40,317 nucleotides of DNA, taken from the NCBI GenBank assembly GCA_024232855.1, contig JAAEPH010000234.1, forward strand, positions 1 through 40,317. The letters are read 5' to 3'. This DNA comes from Gammaproteobacteria bacterium. Lineage in GTDB: Bacteria > Pseudomonadota > Gammaproteobacteria > GCA-001735895. Within the stretch, counting starts at the first letter, position 1. Every line of letters begins with the position of its first letter. A model generated the notes under the pieces. It saw nothing but the letters and a program-made list of their open reading frames with translations. It searched no databases and was not told the origin of the DNA. Positions 1-8,597 of this stretch are shown piece after piece. The translations under genes were made by a program, and so were the position numbers.

Positions 1-127
1 CGAAAAAACACCAGGCGACGACCCAGGGCCCGTATTCAGCGAACACTTAAGAATCCCGTAATTAAATCGCGGCATCTTATCAGCTTGCACTGCCGCTGTA
101 ATTGATATGGCACTGTGCCGGCCGTTC

Positions 128-230
128 GGCCGTGGGCGGGATTACCCTGCGTACTCCGGTGGGCCATCCCTGGCCCGGTCCCGCGGCTGTCCTGCCGCTA
201 GTCGCACGCAGGGTAATCCCGCCCACGGCC
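128..230. repeat. Cloverleaf-like inverted-repeat element (MITE/REP-like)
   Basis: Perfect 25-bp inverted repeat GGCCGTGGGCGGGATTACCCTGCGT (128-152) / ACGCAGGGTAATCCCGCCCACGGCC (206-230), enclosing GGGCCA-TCCC-TGGCCC (161-176) and GCGGC-TGTCCT-GCCGC (183-198). Confidence 0.85.
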
Positions 231-294
231 TTGTGTTGCTCCAAAATTTGTCATCCGATTCCATCGAAGGCACGAGTTTGCAACGTTCAATCTG

Positions 295-324
295 CCGTCA
301 CCCCTGCGCAAGCCGGGATCCAGT
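295..324. repeat. Degenerate dispersed REP/dRS3-like repeat (CCGTCACCCCTGCGCAAGCCGGGATCCAGT)
   Basis: Resembles the common proteobacterial 'CGTCATTCCCGCG..GCGGGAATCCAG' repeat; it encodes the telltale spurious peptide VTPAQAGIQ. Confidence 0.6.
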
Positions 325-375
325 TTCATGGGGGAATACATCGCTGGTTTGAATTCAACGGGGCTATGAGTAAAC

Positions 376-1842
376 TTGCGCTTTCCCGAATCGTTCAGGA
401 TCAATCTTGTGGCCTCCCCAGCAGTTTCAGCGGTAAAAGACGCCAGCGGCGAAGAAATCGCAGCCGTGGAGCAACTGATCGAGCGCGCGCGTAACGCGAT
501 GCGGCAATTCGCCGGCGCCGACCAGGCGCGCGTCGATGAAACCGTGACCGCGGTCGCCTGGTCGCTGTACAAACCGGAGAACGCGCGGAAACTTGCGCAG
601 CAGGCGGTCGCCGACACCGGTATCGGCAATGTCGTCGACAAGATCATCAAGAATCAGCGCAAAACCTTCGGTACCCTGCGCGACCTGATGCGCGTGCGTA
701 CCGTCGGCGTCATCGAACCCGATTTGGGTAACGGTATGGTGCGTTACGGCAAGCCGGTCGGCGTGGTCGCCGCGATTACGCCCTCGACCAACCCCGCCGC
801 GACCCCGGTGAACAAGACCATGATGGCGCTGAAGGGCGCCAATGCCATCGTCATCGCGCCATCGCCGGCGGGCTGGAGCAGCACCAGTGCGACGGTCGAG
901 CTGGTGCGCGCCGCGCTCGCGAAAACAGGCGCCCCCGAAGACCTGGTACAAATCCTGCCGCAACCGGTGTCGCGCAATATGACGCGGTTGTTGATGGAAC
1001 AGGCCGACCTGATCGTCGCCACCGGTTCGCAGAATAACGTGCGTGCCGCCTACAGCAGCGGCACCCCGGCGATCGGCGTTGGCGCCGGCAACGTGCCGGT
1101 CATCATCGACAGTAGCGCGGACCTCGCCGATGCCGCGCAGAAGATCTGCGCCTCCAAGACCTTCGATAATTCGACTTCCTGCTCGTCGGAAAACTCGCTC
1201 GTTATTCTCGACGATGTCTACGAGGGAGCCATCGGCGCGCTCGAAGCTGCCGGCGCCTGGCGCTGCAGCACGCAGGAAAAAGCCCTGATCGCGGACAAGC
1301 TGTGGGTCAACGGTAATCTCAACCGCGAGTTGATCGCGAGGGATGCCGACGTGTTTGCCGCCGGCGTCGGTCTCGATGAAGCCGCGGGACAGGCGCGCTT
1401 TTTCCTCGTCGAAGAGAGTTTTGATGCGGCCTCGAAGTTCACCGATGAAAAATTATCGCTGGTGCTGACGGTTTACCGCGCGCGCGATTTCGACCACGCG
1501 GTGGCGTTGGTGACGGACATCTTGAAGGTGCAGGGCAGGGGGCATTCCTGCGGCATTCATACCGCGGATGCTTCGCATCCGGTGCGCCTTGCCGAGGAAA
1601 TCGACGTGGTGCGCGTGCTCGTCAACCAGGCGCATACCTTCGGTAACGGCGGCAGCTTCAACAATGCCCTCAATTTCACGCTGAGCATGGGTTGCGGCAC
1701 CTGGGGCGGTAACAGCATCAGCGAAAACCTGAACTACCGGCATTTCATCAACATTACCCACCTCGTCAACGCCGTTGCCGAAGACAGGCCTTCCGAGGAA
1801 GAATTGTTCGGCGCCTATTTCGCCCGCTACGGAAAAGATTAG
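376..1842 (+). CDS. sauS: Acylating (CoA-dependent) aldehyde dehydrogenase, sulfoacetaldehyde dehydrogenase-like
   Basis: 488-aa ORF; ALDH fold with catalytic Cys in NSTSCSSENS and acylating-type C-terminus GGNSISENLNYRHFINITHLV. The true start may be GTG at about 409 rather than TTG 376. Substrate is inferred. Confidence 0.75.
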   Translation: MRFPESFRINLVASPAVSAVKDASGEEIAAVEQLIERARNAMRQFAGADQARVDETVTAVAWSLYKPENARKLAQQAVADTGIGNVVDKIIKNQRKTFGTLRDLMRVRTVGVIEPDLGNGMVRYGKPVGVVAAITPSTNPAATPVNKTMMALKGANAIVIAPSPAGWSSTSATVELVRAALAKTGAPEDLVQILPQPVSRNMTRLLMEQADLIVATGSQNNVRAAYSSGTPAIGVGAGNVPVIIDSSADLADAAQKICASKTFDNSTSCSSENSLVILDDVYEGAIGALEAAGAWRCSTQEKALIADKLWVNGNLNRELIARDADVFAAGVGLDEAAGQARFFLVEESFDAASKFTDEKLSLVLTVYRARDFDHAVALVTDILKVQGRGHSCGIHTADASHPVRLAEEIDVVRVLVNQAHTFGNGGSFNNALNFTLSMGCGTWGGNSISENLNYRHFINITHLVNAVAEDRPSEEELFGAYFARYGKD

Positions 1843-1843
1843 C

Positions 1844-3385
1844 ATGGAGACAGTGCGCGCCTGCATCGAGCAGCATGCGGGGGCAACTCCCGAACGCCCC
1901 TTTCTGATTGCGCCCGAGAGCGGGCAAACGCTCAGTTTTATCCAGCTGAAGGATGCCGTCGATGACCTCGGCGGCCGACTCGATCAACTCGGTCTTGCAC
2001 AGGGCGCGAAAGTCGCCTTCCTGTTGAACAATGGTTACTGGACGCTGCGCCTGTTCCTCGGTGTCATGGCGAACAATCGCATCATCGTGCCGCTCAACGC
2101 GGTTGCGGGCTCGGTGCAACTGGTACACGTGCTCGATCACTCGGATTCCGAGGTCGTCTTCGTCGCTCCCGAGTATCGCGACAAGCTCGCTGAAGTCATG
2201 GCGCGGATAAAATGCCCGATTCGCGTTGTCGAAGTTACCGATGACAAGGGTCCCGACTGGCCTGCCGCCGGCGGCAGCGTCACCAGCGTAGCCGCTCCAA
2301 CGTCGCGGGACACGGCCCTGCTGCTCTATACCTCGGGTTCGACCGGCCTGCCGAAGGGTGCGATGATCAGCCATCGCGCGGTCGTCAGCGGCGGGCGTAA
2401 CGTGGTCGAAGGTCACCGCTTGACAGCCGATGACCGCGCCCTTTGCGTATTGCCGGTGTACCACATCAACGGAGCCATGGTAACCGTATCGGCGCCCCTC
2501 TACAGCGGTGGTAGCGTGGTTATGCCGAAACGTTTCAGCGCTACCGATTACTGGCGGCTGGTTGCCGAGAATCACTGCACCTGGAGCAGTATCGTGCCGA
2601 CGATCATCAAGTATCTGCTCGATCGCGCCGACCGCGAACCTTACCGGTTCGGCAATGATCAACGCCTCGCGGCCTTCCGCTTTGCGCGTTCGGCGTCGGC
2701 GCCGCTGGCGGCGGTGACGCTCGAGCAATGGGAGCAGGTATTCAGGTTACCGATGATCGAGACCCTGGGGTTGACCGAAACCGCCGGCACCGTGGCGAGC
2801 AATCCGCTGCCGCCTGCGCCGCGTAAACCGGGCTCGGTCGGATTGCCTTACGGCAATGAAATTATGATCGTCGATGAGCAGGACATGGAATGCGCGCCGC
2901 AACAGGTCGGCGAGTTGATCATTCGCGGCGGCAACCTGCTCGACTTTTACTACAAGAACCCGGAAGCCACCGAGGCGTCGATTCGCGACGGTTGGTTTTA
3001 TACCGGTGACCTCGGTAAAAAAGACGGGGATGGTTATATTTTTATCACCGGGCGTTCCAAGGAGTTGATCATTCGCGGCGGTGAAAACATCGCGCCGCGC
3101 GAAATCGACGATGTGCTGTACAGGCACGAGGCGATTCTGGAAGCTGCCGCGGTCGGTGTCGACGATGAAAACTATGGCCAGGAAGTGGTCGCCTGCGTGG
3201 TCCTGCGCGACGGTTACGAATGCAGCCAGGATGAACTCAAGGTCTTTTGTGAAAGCGGCGTCGGGCGTTACAAGGCGCCGAAGAGCATTTATTTCTTTGA
3301 TGATTTACCGAAGGGTCCTTCCGGGAAAATCCTGCGCCTGAGTTTACCCGCGTTGATAGCGAAGTTGCTCGCCAAAAACTCGTAG
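1844..3385 (+). CDS. AMP-forming acyl-CoA synthetase/ligase (sulfoacetate-CoA ligase-like candidate)
   Basis: ORF track 1775-3385; ATG at 1844 immediately follows the preceding stop. Motifs LLLYTSGSTGLPKGAMISH, GWFYTGDLGKKDGDGYIFITGRSKELIIRGGENIAPREID, PKGPSGKILR. Confidence 0.85.
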   Translation: METVRACIEQHAGATPERPFLIAPESGQTLSFIQLKDAVDDLGGRLDQLGLAQGAKVAFLLNNGYWTLRLFLGVMANNRIIVPLNAVAGSVQLVHVLDHSDSEVVFVAPEYRDKLAEVMARIKCPIRVVEVTDDKGPDWPAAGGSVTSVAAPTSRDTALLLYTSGSTGLPKGAMISHRAVVSGGRNVVEGHRLTADDRALCVLPVYHINGAMVTVSAPLYSGGSVVMPKRFSATDYWRLVAENHCTWSSIVPTIIKYLLDRADREPYRFGNDQRLAAFRFARSASAPLAAVTLEQWEQVFRLPMIETLGLTETAGTVASNPLPPAPRKPGSVGLPYGNEIMIVDEQDMECAPQQVGELIIRGGNLLDFYYKNPEATEASIRDGWFYTGDLGKKDGDGYIFITGRSKELIIRGGENIAPREIDDVLYRHEAILEAAAVGVDDENYGQEVVACVVLRDGYECSQDELKVFCESGVGRYKAPKSIYFFDDLPKGPSGKILRLSLPALIAKLLAKNS

Positions 3386-3390
3386 CCAGG

Positions 3391-4593
3391 CTAGCCTGGG
3401 CGGCCATCTACTCGAGGCAGGATCAGGATGCGCGCGTAGACGAGCACGAATAGCATAAACGCCAGGGTCCAGAAAACGCCGGCGAGCACGATCCACAGGC
3501 TGTAACGTTGTGCATCGAACAGCGGCAGGATAACCCGCGTCACCGCCGCCAGGTTGATCAACACAAAGGCAGCGCTCAAGGGCCAGCCAACCACGAGTTC
3601 CCGGCCCGTGTGCCCAAGCGACACGCGCGCCATCATGCCGAGTGTCATGCCGCCAATAGTACCGAGCGTAAACGCGTGCAGATACAATAACGGATTGATT
3701 TGACCGCTGATCCCCAGCGCATGTAGCAGCAGTCCGATCACCAGCCAGGCGTAACTCAGGTGCAGTATCCACAGTAACGGCACGCGCCAGATGGCAGTCT
3801 GGTACCAGCCGTAGAGGCGGATGGCGTGCATCAACGCGGCAAACCCCGCGAGCACGGCAATCGCGATCGGCGTCACTGCCGCCAGGTCCAGTATCCCCAG
3901 CAGTAGCAGTGAAACGATTGCCAGGATTTCAACCGCTTTCCATTGCCGCGAGGCTCCCCGATTGAGACCGCCGTTGGTGAAAAACGGAATCACGCGGCCC
4001 CCCAGAATGACCACGAGCAGTACCGCCAGGTAACTGGCGAGCTTCAGGCCCAGGCGTGCGCTCGATGACTCGAAGCCGAGTGGTTGCAGGTGCACCATGA
4101 GGTTCGCGCCGGCAAGTGCCGCCAGCACCAACAGAAACACCAGCTGCTGATTTTGGCGGCTGCGCAGTAGCGGTAGCGCGATTGTGATCGCCAGCACCGG
4201 CAGAAATAACAGATCGACGCCGGCGATCAGCCAGGGTGCGAGGATGCCGTCGAAAAACGGCAACACTCTACCGGCCAGCCATAGCAGGGCGAGGCTGGCC
4301 AGCGCCTTGCCACTCGGGGTCGGCAGGCCGGTCCAGTTTTGCACCGCGGTCAGCAGGAATCCGGCGATGACGGCGACGTTGTAACCGAATAGCATTTCAT
4401 GGCCGTGCCAGATCATCGGGTCGTAGTAGGTGAACGCGGGTCCGGCGCTCGTGTAGCCGTAGACCCATAGCGGCACCAGCAGCACGGCAGCGATGCCCGC
4501 GAGCAGGAAGAAGGGTCTGAAGCCAAGCGCAAACAGCGCGAAACGGGATGCGGGATTCGCGTCGGGGTCTTCGATGTTGAGCGTGGTGTTCAT
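3391..4593 (-). CDS. nnrS: NnrS family multi-pass membrane protein
   Basis: ORF to 4707; likely ATG at 4593 (MNTTLNIEDPDANPASRFALFALGFRPFFLLAG...WHGHEMLFGYNVAVIAGFLLTAVQNWTG), characteristic of NnrS. Confidence 0.9.
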   Translation of the reverse strand: MNTTLNIEDPDANPASRFALFALGFRPFFLLAGIAAVLLVPLWVYGYTSAGPAFTYYDPMIWHGHEMLFGYNVAVIAGFLLTAVQNWTGLPTPSGKALASLALLWLAGRVLPFFDGILAPWLIAGVDLLFLPVLAITIALPLLRSRQNQQLVFLLVLAALAGANLMVHLQPLGFESSSARLGLKLASYLAVLLVVILGGRVIPFFTNGGLNRGASRQWKAVEILAIVSLLLLGILDLAAVTPIAIAVLAGFAALMHAIRLYGWYQTAIWRVPLLWILHLSYAWLVIGLLLHALGISGQINPLLYLHAFTLGTIGGMTLGMMARVSLGHTGRELVVGWPLSAAFVLINLAAVTRVILPLFDAQRYSLWIVLAGVFWTLAFMLFVLVYARILILPRVDGRPG

Positions 4594-4957
4594 GCTGGTT
4601 GTGCCTGTCGCAATCCAAGCGAATATCGGAGGAACACTCCGGGGTTGCGGGTAGTCTGTGCAAAACCGACAAAGCCTGCCTTGAGAGAAGTCAAATCTGG
4701 CCCGCAAATCTCCCCAGCTTCGATCATGCTGATTCCCGGTAACCCCCTGGTTAGCATGTCTTAACTTGACCAGGCTCCTGCATCGGGATTTTTGTGCCCG
4801 ATCGTTTGCCGCAATCCTTCCGCCGGCCGCGACTTCGATCTCAATTGATATCCATCAAGGGGTGTCAGGGTTGAGCTGAGATATAATTTAACTAATGTCT
4901 TGTATGCAGTGTTGAAAATACGGCACAGTACGCACTCCCAAATATAGCCAGGTTATC

Positions 4958-6370
4958 GTGAACAAAAATATCAGTAGTCGCACAACGCTCGAAAAGGCGT
5001 TGCGTATCAATCTCGATGAAAAAAAGTACGGCACTATCGTCGAGATTGGTGCGGGCCAGGAAGTCGCGCGCCAGTTTTTCAAAACCGGCGCCGCGGCCGG
5101 CACCATCGCCAAGACCATGTCGGCCTACGACATGAAGTTCTCGGATGCGATCTATGGCGTGCAGGAAGATGGGCGTTATGTCAGCAAGATGCGCGTTTGC
5201 TCAATGCTGGAAAAGGAGTTCGGCCTTATTCTCGATCGGGTGGGTAAATCCCGTTCCAGGATCTCGCGCTATTTCTCGTACGCCGCGACCGTTGCCGCGA
5301 AGAGTTACAAGGTGAACAATGAGTGCCATGCCTGGTGCGGCATACGGGTGCAGGAATACCCGGGCGCCGAGCCTTCTGAAATCGTTCTGCATATCCGCCT
5401 GCGCGATGACAATGCCGAGAGGCAACAGCAGGCGCTGGGTGTTCTCGGTGTCAACCTGATTTACGGGGCCTATTATTACTTTGAAGATGCTAAAACGATC
5501 ATCGACTCGCTGACGGATAACCTCGAACCGGATCGTATCGAAATCGATTCAATCGAATTTCACGGACCCTATTTCGAGGAAATCGATAACCGCGCCATCA
5601 ATCTGCACCTGATTCGCAGCTGGAAGTCCCGCGCCATCATGTTTCGGCCGGATGGCTCGGTCGTGATTCCCGCGGACATGTTGTACAAGAAAAATGTACT
5701 TACCATCCGCGGATCTTTCAGGCCGGTTACCCGCCTCAACGTCGATATGATAGAGCAGGGTCTGAAATGCTTTACCGAGACCGATGGTGTAACCGCTGAA
5801 AACAGCGTCGCGCTCGCGGAAATTTCGCTCAACGACCCGCAAGGTAATGATTTGATGGTGTCCGAGGAAGATTTGATCGCGAGCGTGCGTCTGCTCAATA
5901 CACTGGGTTACAGCGTGATGATCTCTGATCATACGCGCTATTTCTCAATGCGCGCCTATTTCCGGCAGTTCACCAAGTTGCAGATCGGCATTGTCGTCGG
6001 CATCAGCAACATCAGGCAGATTTTCGATGAAAGCAGTTACCGCGGAGTCGAAGGCGGGATACTGGAAGGCTTCGGCAAGTTGTTTCCCGATCATACGCGC
6101 TTGCTTGTCTACCCGGAAATCGATCAGGTCGGAGAATACGTCGATTACACCAACCTGTTGGTGCCGCAAAACCTGCGCTTCCTCTACCGGCATCTGCTGG
6201 AAAATCATTTCATCTTTGGCATCGAGTCGAGCGATCACAAACTGTTCAAGATTTTCTCGCGCAATGTCCTCAAGCAGTTACCAAACGGTCGCGGGGAATG
6301 GGAGCAGAACCTGCCGCCCGGCGTCGCCGAAGAGATCATCGAAAACCGCTTTTTCGGCTACCGCGACTGA
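4958..6370 (+). CDS. Conserved protein of unknown function, about 470 aa
   Basis: Long ORF, GTG start (MNKNISSRTTLEKALRINLDEKKYGTIVEIGAGQEVARQFFKTGAAAGTIAKTMSAYDMKFSDAIYG...). No signal peptide or TM segment apparent. I recall homologues often carrying unreliable names. Confidence 0.8.
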   Translation: MNKNISSRTTLEKALRINLDEKKYGTIVEIGAGQEVARQFFKTGAAAGTIAKTMSAYDMKFSDAIYGVQEDGRYVSKMRVCSMLEKEFGLILDRVGKSRSRISRYFSYAATVAAKSYKVNNECHAWCGIRVQEYPGAEPSEIVLHIRLRDDNAERQQQALGVLGVNLIYGAYYYFEDAKTIIDSLTDNLEPDRIEIDSIEFHGPYFEEIDNRAINLHLIRSWKSRAIMFRPDGSVVIPADMLYKKNVLTIRGSFRPVTRLNVDMIEQGLKCFTETDGVTAENSVALAEISLNDPQGNDLMVSEEDLIASVRLLNTLGYSVMISDHTRYFSMRAYFRQFTKLQIGIVVGISNIRQIFDESSYRGVEGGILEGFGKLFPDHTRLLVYPEIDQVGEYVDYTNLLVPQNLRFLYRHLLENHFIFGIESSDHKLFKIFSRNVLKQLPNGRGEWEQNLPPGVAEEIIENRFFGYRD

Positions 6371-6402
6371 TCGCAGCCGTAGTTCTTAGGGCTCAAACCA
6401 TC

Positions 6403-6477
6403 GGGGACATGCCATGATTTTTCGCCGAGCTGTTTCAACGAACGCACATAAGACACCGAAAAATGTGCCGTGTCCCC
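6403..6477. repeat. GGGGACA...TGTCCCC imperfect inverted-repeat element
   Basis: Left GGGGACATGCCATGATTTTTCGCCG; reverse complement of right GGGGACACGGCACATTTTTCGGTG. Confidence 0.7.
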
Positions 6478-6551
6478 ATCGAAGGCACGAGTTTGGTTTA
6501 GCGTCTGAATCCGTGAGTCAGGCGGCCCTCAAATGGCGGCGTTGCCCGCAG

Positions 6552-6968
6552 TCAACTACGCGTGATAGTCACCAGGCCCAGTTCAGGCTGCACCACGAGC
6601 TGATCGCCGGTCCGGATTAATCGGGTTACGTCGCCGTCCCCGAAGCGATCGCACATCGCCATGTCGGCGAGCGCCGCTCCCTGCGCCAGGATCGGATTGA
6701 CGTTGTTGAAGAGGATTGCCTTTGGCGCGACGCCGCGCGATTTCATTTCATGCAGCATCCACGCCGAGGCGACACCGCCCTTGGCGGTATTGAACACCAT
6801 AATCTTGTCGACGTAGCTCTGACCGGCGAGCTTGTGCTGTGGGCGCGAGAAAATGCCGGCGATGCGGTCGAGGTCGTAGCGCGCCGAAAAGTTGTCATCG
6901 GTGACCAGGGCTTCACCGCTGACCACGGGTCCGACCCCAACGTGGCACTCAAGCTCAATTGTTTCCAT
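6552..6968 (-). CDS. Aconitase X small (swivelling, DUF126) subunit
   Basis: METIELECHVGVGPVVSGEALVTDDNFSARYDLDRIAGIFSRPQHKLAGQSYVDKIMVFNTAKGGVASAWMLHEMKSRGVAPKAILFNNVNPILAQGAALADMAMCDRF; ATG at 6968 overlaps the stop of the large subunit. Confidence 0.88.
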   Translation of the reverse strand: METIELECHVGVGPVVSGEALVTDDNFSARYDLDRIAGIFSRPQHKLAGQSYVDKIMVFNTAKGGVASAWMLHEMKSRGVAPKAILFNNVNPILAQGAALADMAMCDRFGDGDVTRLIRTGDQLVVQPELGLVTITRS

Positions 6969-8212
6969 TACACAATCTCTCCGGCGATCGCCGAGGCGAC
7001 GCAGTTTTCCATATTCGACAAGCTCGGTTCGTAGCCGTAGCCGCCGATGATGTTGGCCAGCTTGACCGAATTGGTCATGAGTCGTTTCCAGCCGTTGGCT
7101 TCGGCCATTTCGCGCGCGTAGCTCTGGTAGAAGCACATGCCCTCGAGCACCAGGGCGCCGGATGCCTCGATGCGCTCGACCAACCCCAGGCGCCGGGCAT
7201 CCGCCGCGACCACAGGGCTGGTTACCGCGAGCAGGCTGGTGTCCTCGTGCAGTTTCCTGTCATCGAGTAATTCCGCCAGTGATTGCATTTCCAGCAGCGA
7301 TAACTGCGGCGCCGAAAACACCACCACGTCGACTTTTTCACCCTTGCCGCCGTAGCGCGCGAAAAAATTCTCCAGGTCGGCGCCGGCGATGGTTTCGGCG
7401 TCGAGTAGGGCGGGGTCGCAAACGGCTTCCAGGGTCGCCGCTTCCGGGGTGACGCCGACGACGTGGAACAAGGGTACCGAACCGAAGCTCGCCATCGCCG
7501 CGCCCATGTGTTTCATTTCATCGGAGCCGGGTTGCGACTCGATGCCCTCGAGTACCGGGACTTCCCAGTAAGAGCCCGCGCGGGCGCCGATGATTCCGCC
7601 GAGCGCGCCCCAGTCGGACAGGTGTTGCGGTTTGAAATCGACGCGAAAGCGCCGCGTCGCCATTCGGTTGTGATCGAGGTGCAATCCGTAGCGCGGCGTG
7701 CGGCCCGTGAGCCCGGCCGCGAGCGACGATGGACCACCTTCGAAGTTGGAATAGGCGCCGAGCACGCTGTTGCAGTAAATCACCACGCCGGTATCGCCGA
7801 AAGCGAGGTGCTCGCCGCGCACCGGCGGCATGATGGTCTGGTAATTGATGCAGGTGTTGGTCATGAGAATGCCCATGGCTTCGAAGGCATCGATGGCGCG
7901 TTGTTCAAGTGACGCCATCCATTCGGTTTGCCTGAGGCGTTTGTAATGGCAAAAGTCGATGCCGCGTGGGTCGGTGATCATGGGGATACGCACCTGGCGC
8001 TCGTCTCGCGGGCGCGCCGCGATATCCTCGAGGAATTCGACCCCGGCCTCACCGAGTGACTCGGTGTCGGCCATGATGTGCGCCTGCGTTACCGGGACCA
8101 GGTCGGGTGCGTCGAAAAAGCGCCCGACGCGTATCATGTGCTCGATCGCCCAGCGGCGAGGTTCCCCGAGCTCGCCGTTTAGCATGGCCTTTTCTTCTTG
8201 GTTCAGTTTCAT
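6968..8212 (-). CDS. Aconitase X catalytic (DUF521) large subunit
   Basis: 414 aa; typical AcnX sequence (QAHIMADTESLGEAGVEFLEDIA..., FSAPQLSLLEMQSLAELLD). Adjacent to the small subunit with overlapping codons. Confidence 0.88.
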   Translation of the reverse strand: MKLNQEEKAMLNGELGEPRRWAIEHMIRVGRFFDAPDLVPVTQAHIMADTESLGEAGVEFLEDIAARPRDERQVRIPMITDPRGIDFCHYKRLRQTEWMASLEQRAIDAFEAMGILMTNTCINYQTIMPPVRGEHLAFGDTGVVIYCNSVLGAYSNFEGGPSSLAAGLTGRTPRYGLHLDHNRMATRRFRVDFKPQHLSDWGALGGIIGARAGSYWEVPVLEGIESQPGSDEMKHMGAAMASFGSVPLFHVVGVTPEAATLEAVCDPALLDAETIAGADLENFFARYGGKGEKVDVVVFSAPQLSLLEMQSLAELLDDRKLHEDTSLLAVTSPVVAADARRLGLVERIEASGALVLEGMCFYQSYAREMAEANGWKRLMTNSVKLANIIGGYGYEPSLSNMENCVASAIAGEIV

Positions 8213-8427
8213 CTTGCCCGGTCCTTTTCGGAATCGGTGGAAGCCATCGGTGCATCGGTATAAGGATAACCGGCAACGGTATCCCCGTTGATCAGGAAAT
8301 CGAGTTCGCCCACCGTTGCCGCATCGAACGAGACGATGCCGAAAGCGTGGTTGACCAGGTGTTGCGCCATGTACAATGCGAGCACGATACCGGAACCGGG
8401 GCGCGGCTGGGATTCGAGGTGCTTCAT
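8209..8427 (-). CDS. Small hypothetical protein (72 aa) translationally coupled to aconitase X
   Basis: MKHLESQPRPGSGIVLALYMAQHLVNHAFGIVSFDAATVGELDFLINGDTVAGYPYTDAPMASTDSEKDRAR; its TGA overlaps the AcnX ATG (ATGA). Confidence 0.5.
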   Translation of the reverse strand: MKHLESQPRPGSGIVLALYMAQHLVNHAFGIVSFDAATVGELDFLINGDTVAGYPYTDAPMASTDSEKDRAR

Positions 8428-8494
8428 AAAATCGAATTTAATCAGAAAAGCGGGATCCGTGATATACCAACCGCTGAATCGAAGGGAGCGAGCG

Positions 8495-8584
8495 ATGAGA
8501 AAACTATTTATGATCCTGCTGGTAATGTGCCGGGTCGGTTCTTTACCGGCGTTTTGCGTCGGGTGCGACCACAGATGTCGATAA
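8495..8584 (+). CDS. Putative 29-aa Cys-containing signal-peptide-like small protein
   Basis: MRKLFMILLVMCRVGSLPAFCVGCDHRCR preceded by an AAGGGAG Shine-Dalgarno-like sequence a few nt upstream. Confidence 0.3.
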   Translation: MRKLFMILLVMCRVGSLPAFCVGCDHRCR

Positions 8585-8597
8585 ATGAGGACTATCC

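Noticed and set aside
102-494. 130-aa ORF through the cloverleaf/REP region
   Set aside because: Encodes repeat-derived peptides (VTPAQAGIQ) and crosses structured repeats; not a plausible protein.
1766-2728. 320-aa minus-strand ORF opposite the CoA ligase
   Set aside because: Shadow ORF antisense to a gene with clear AMP-binding motifs.
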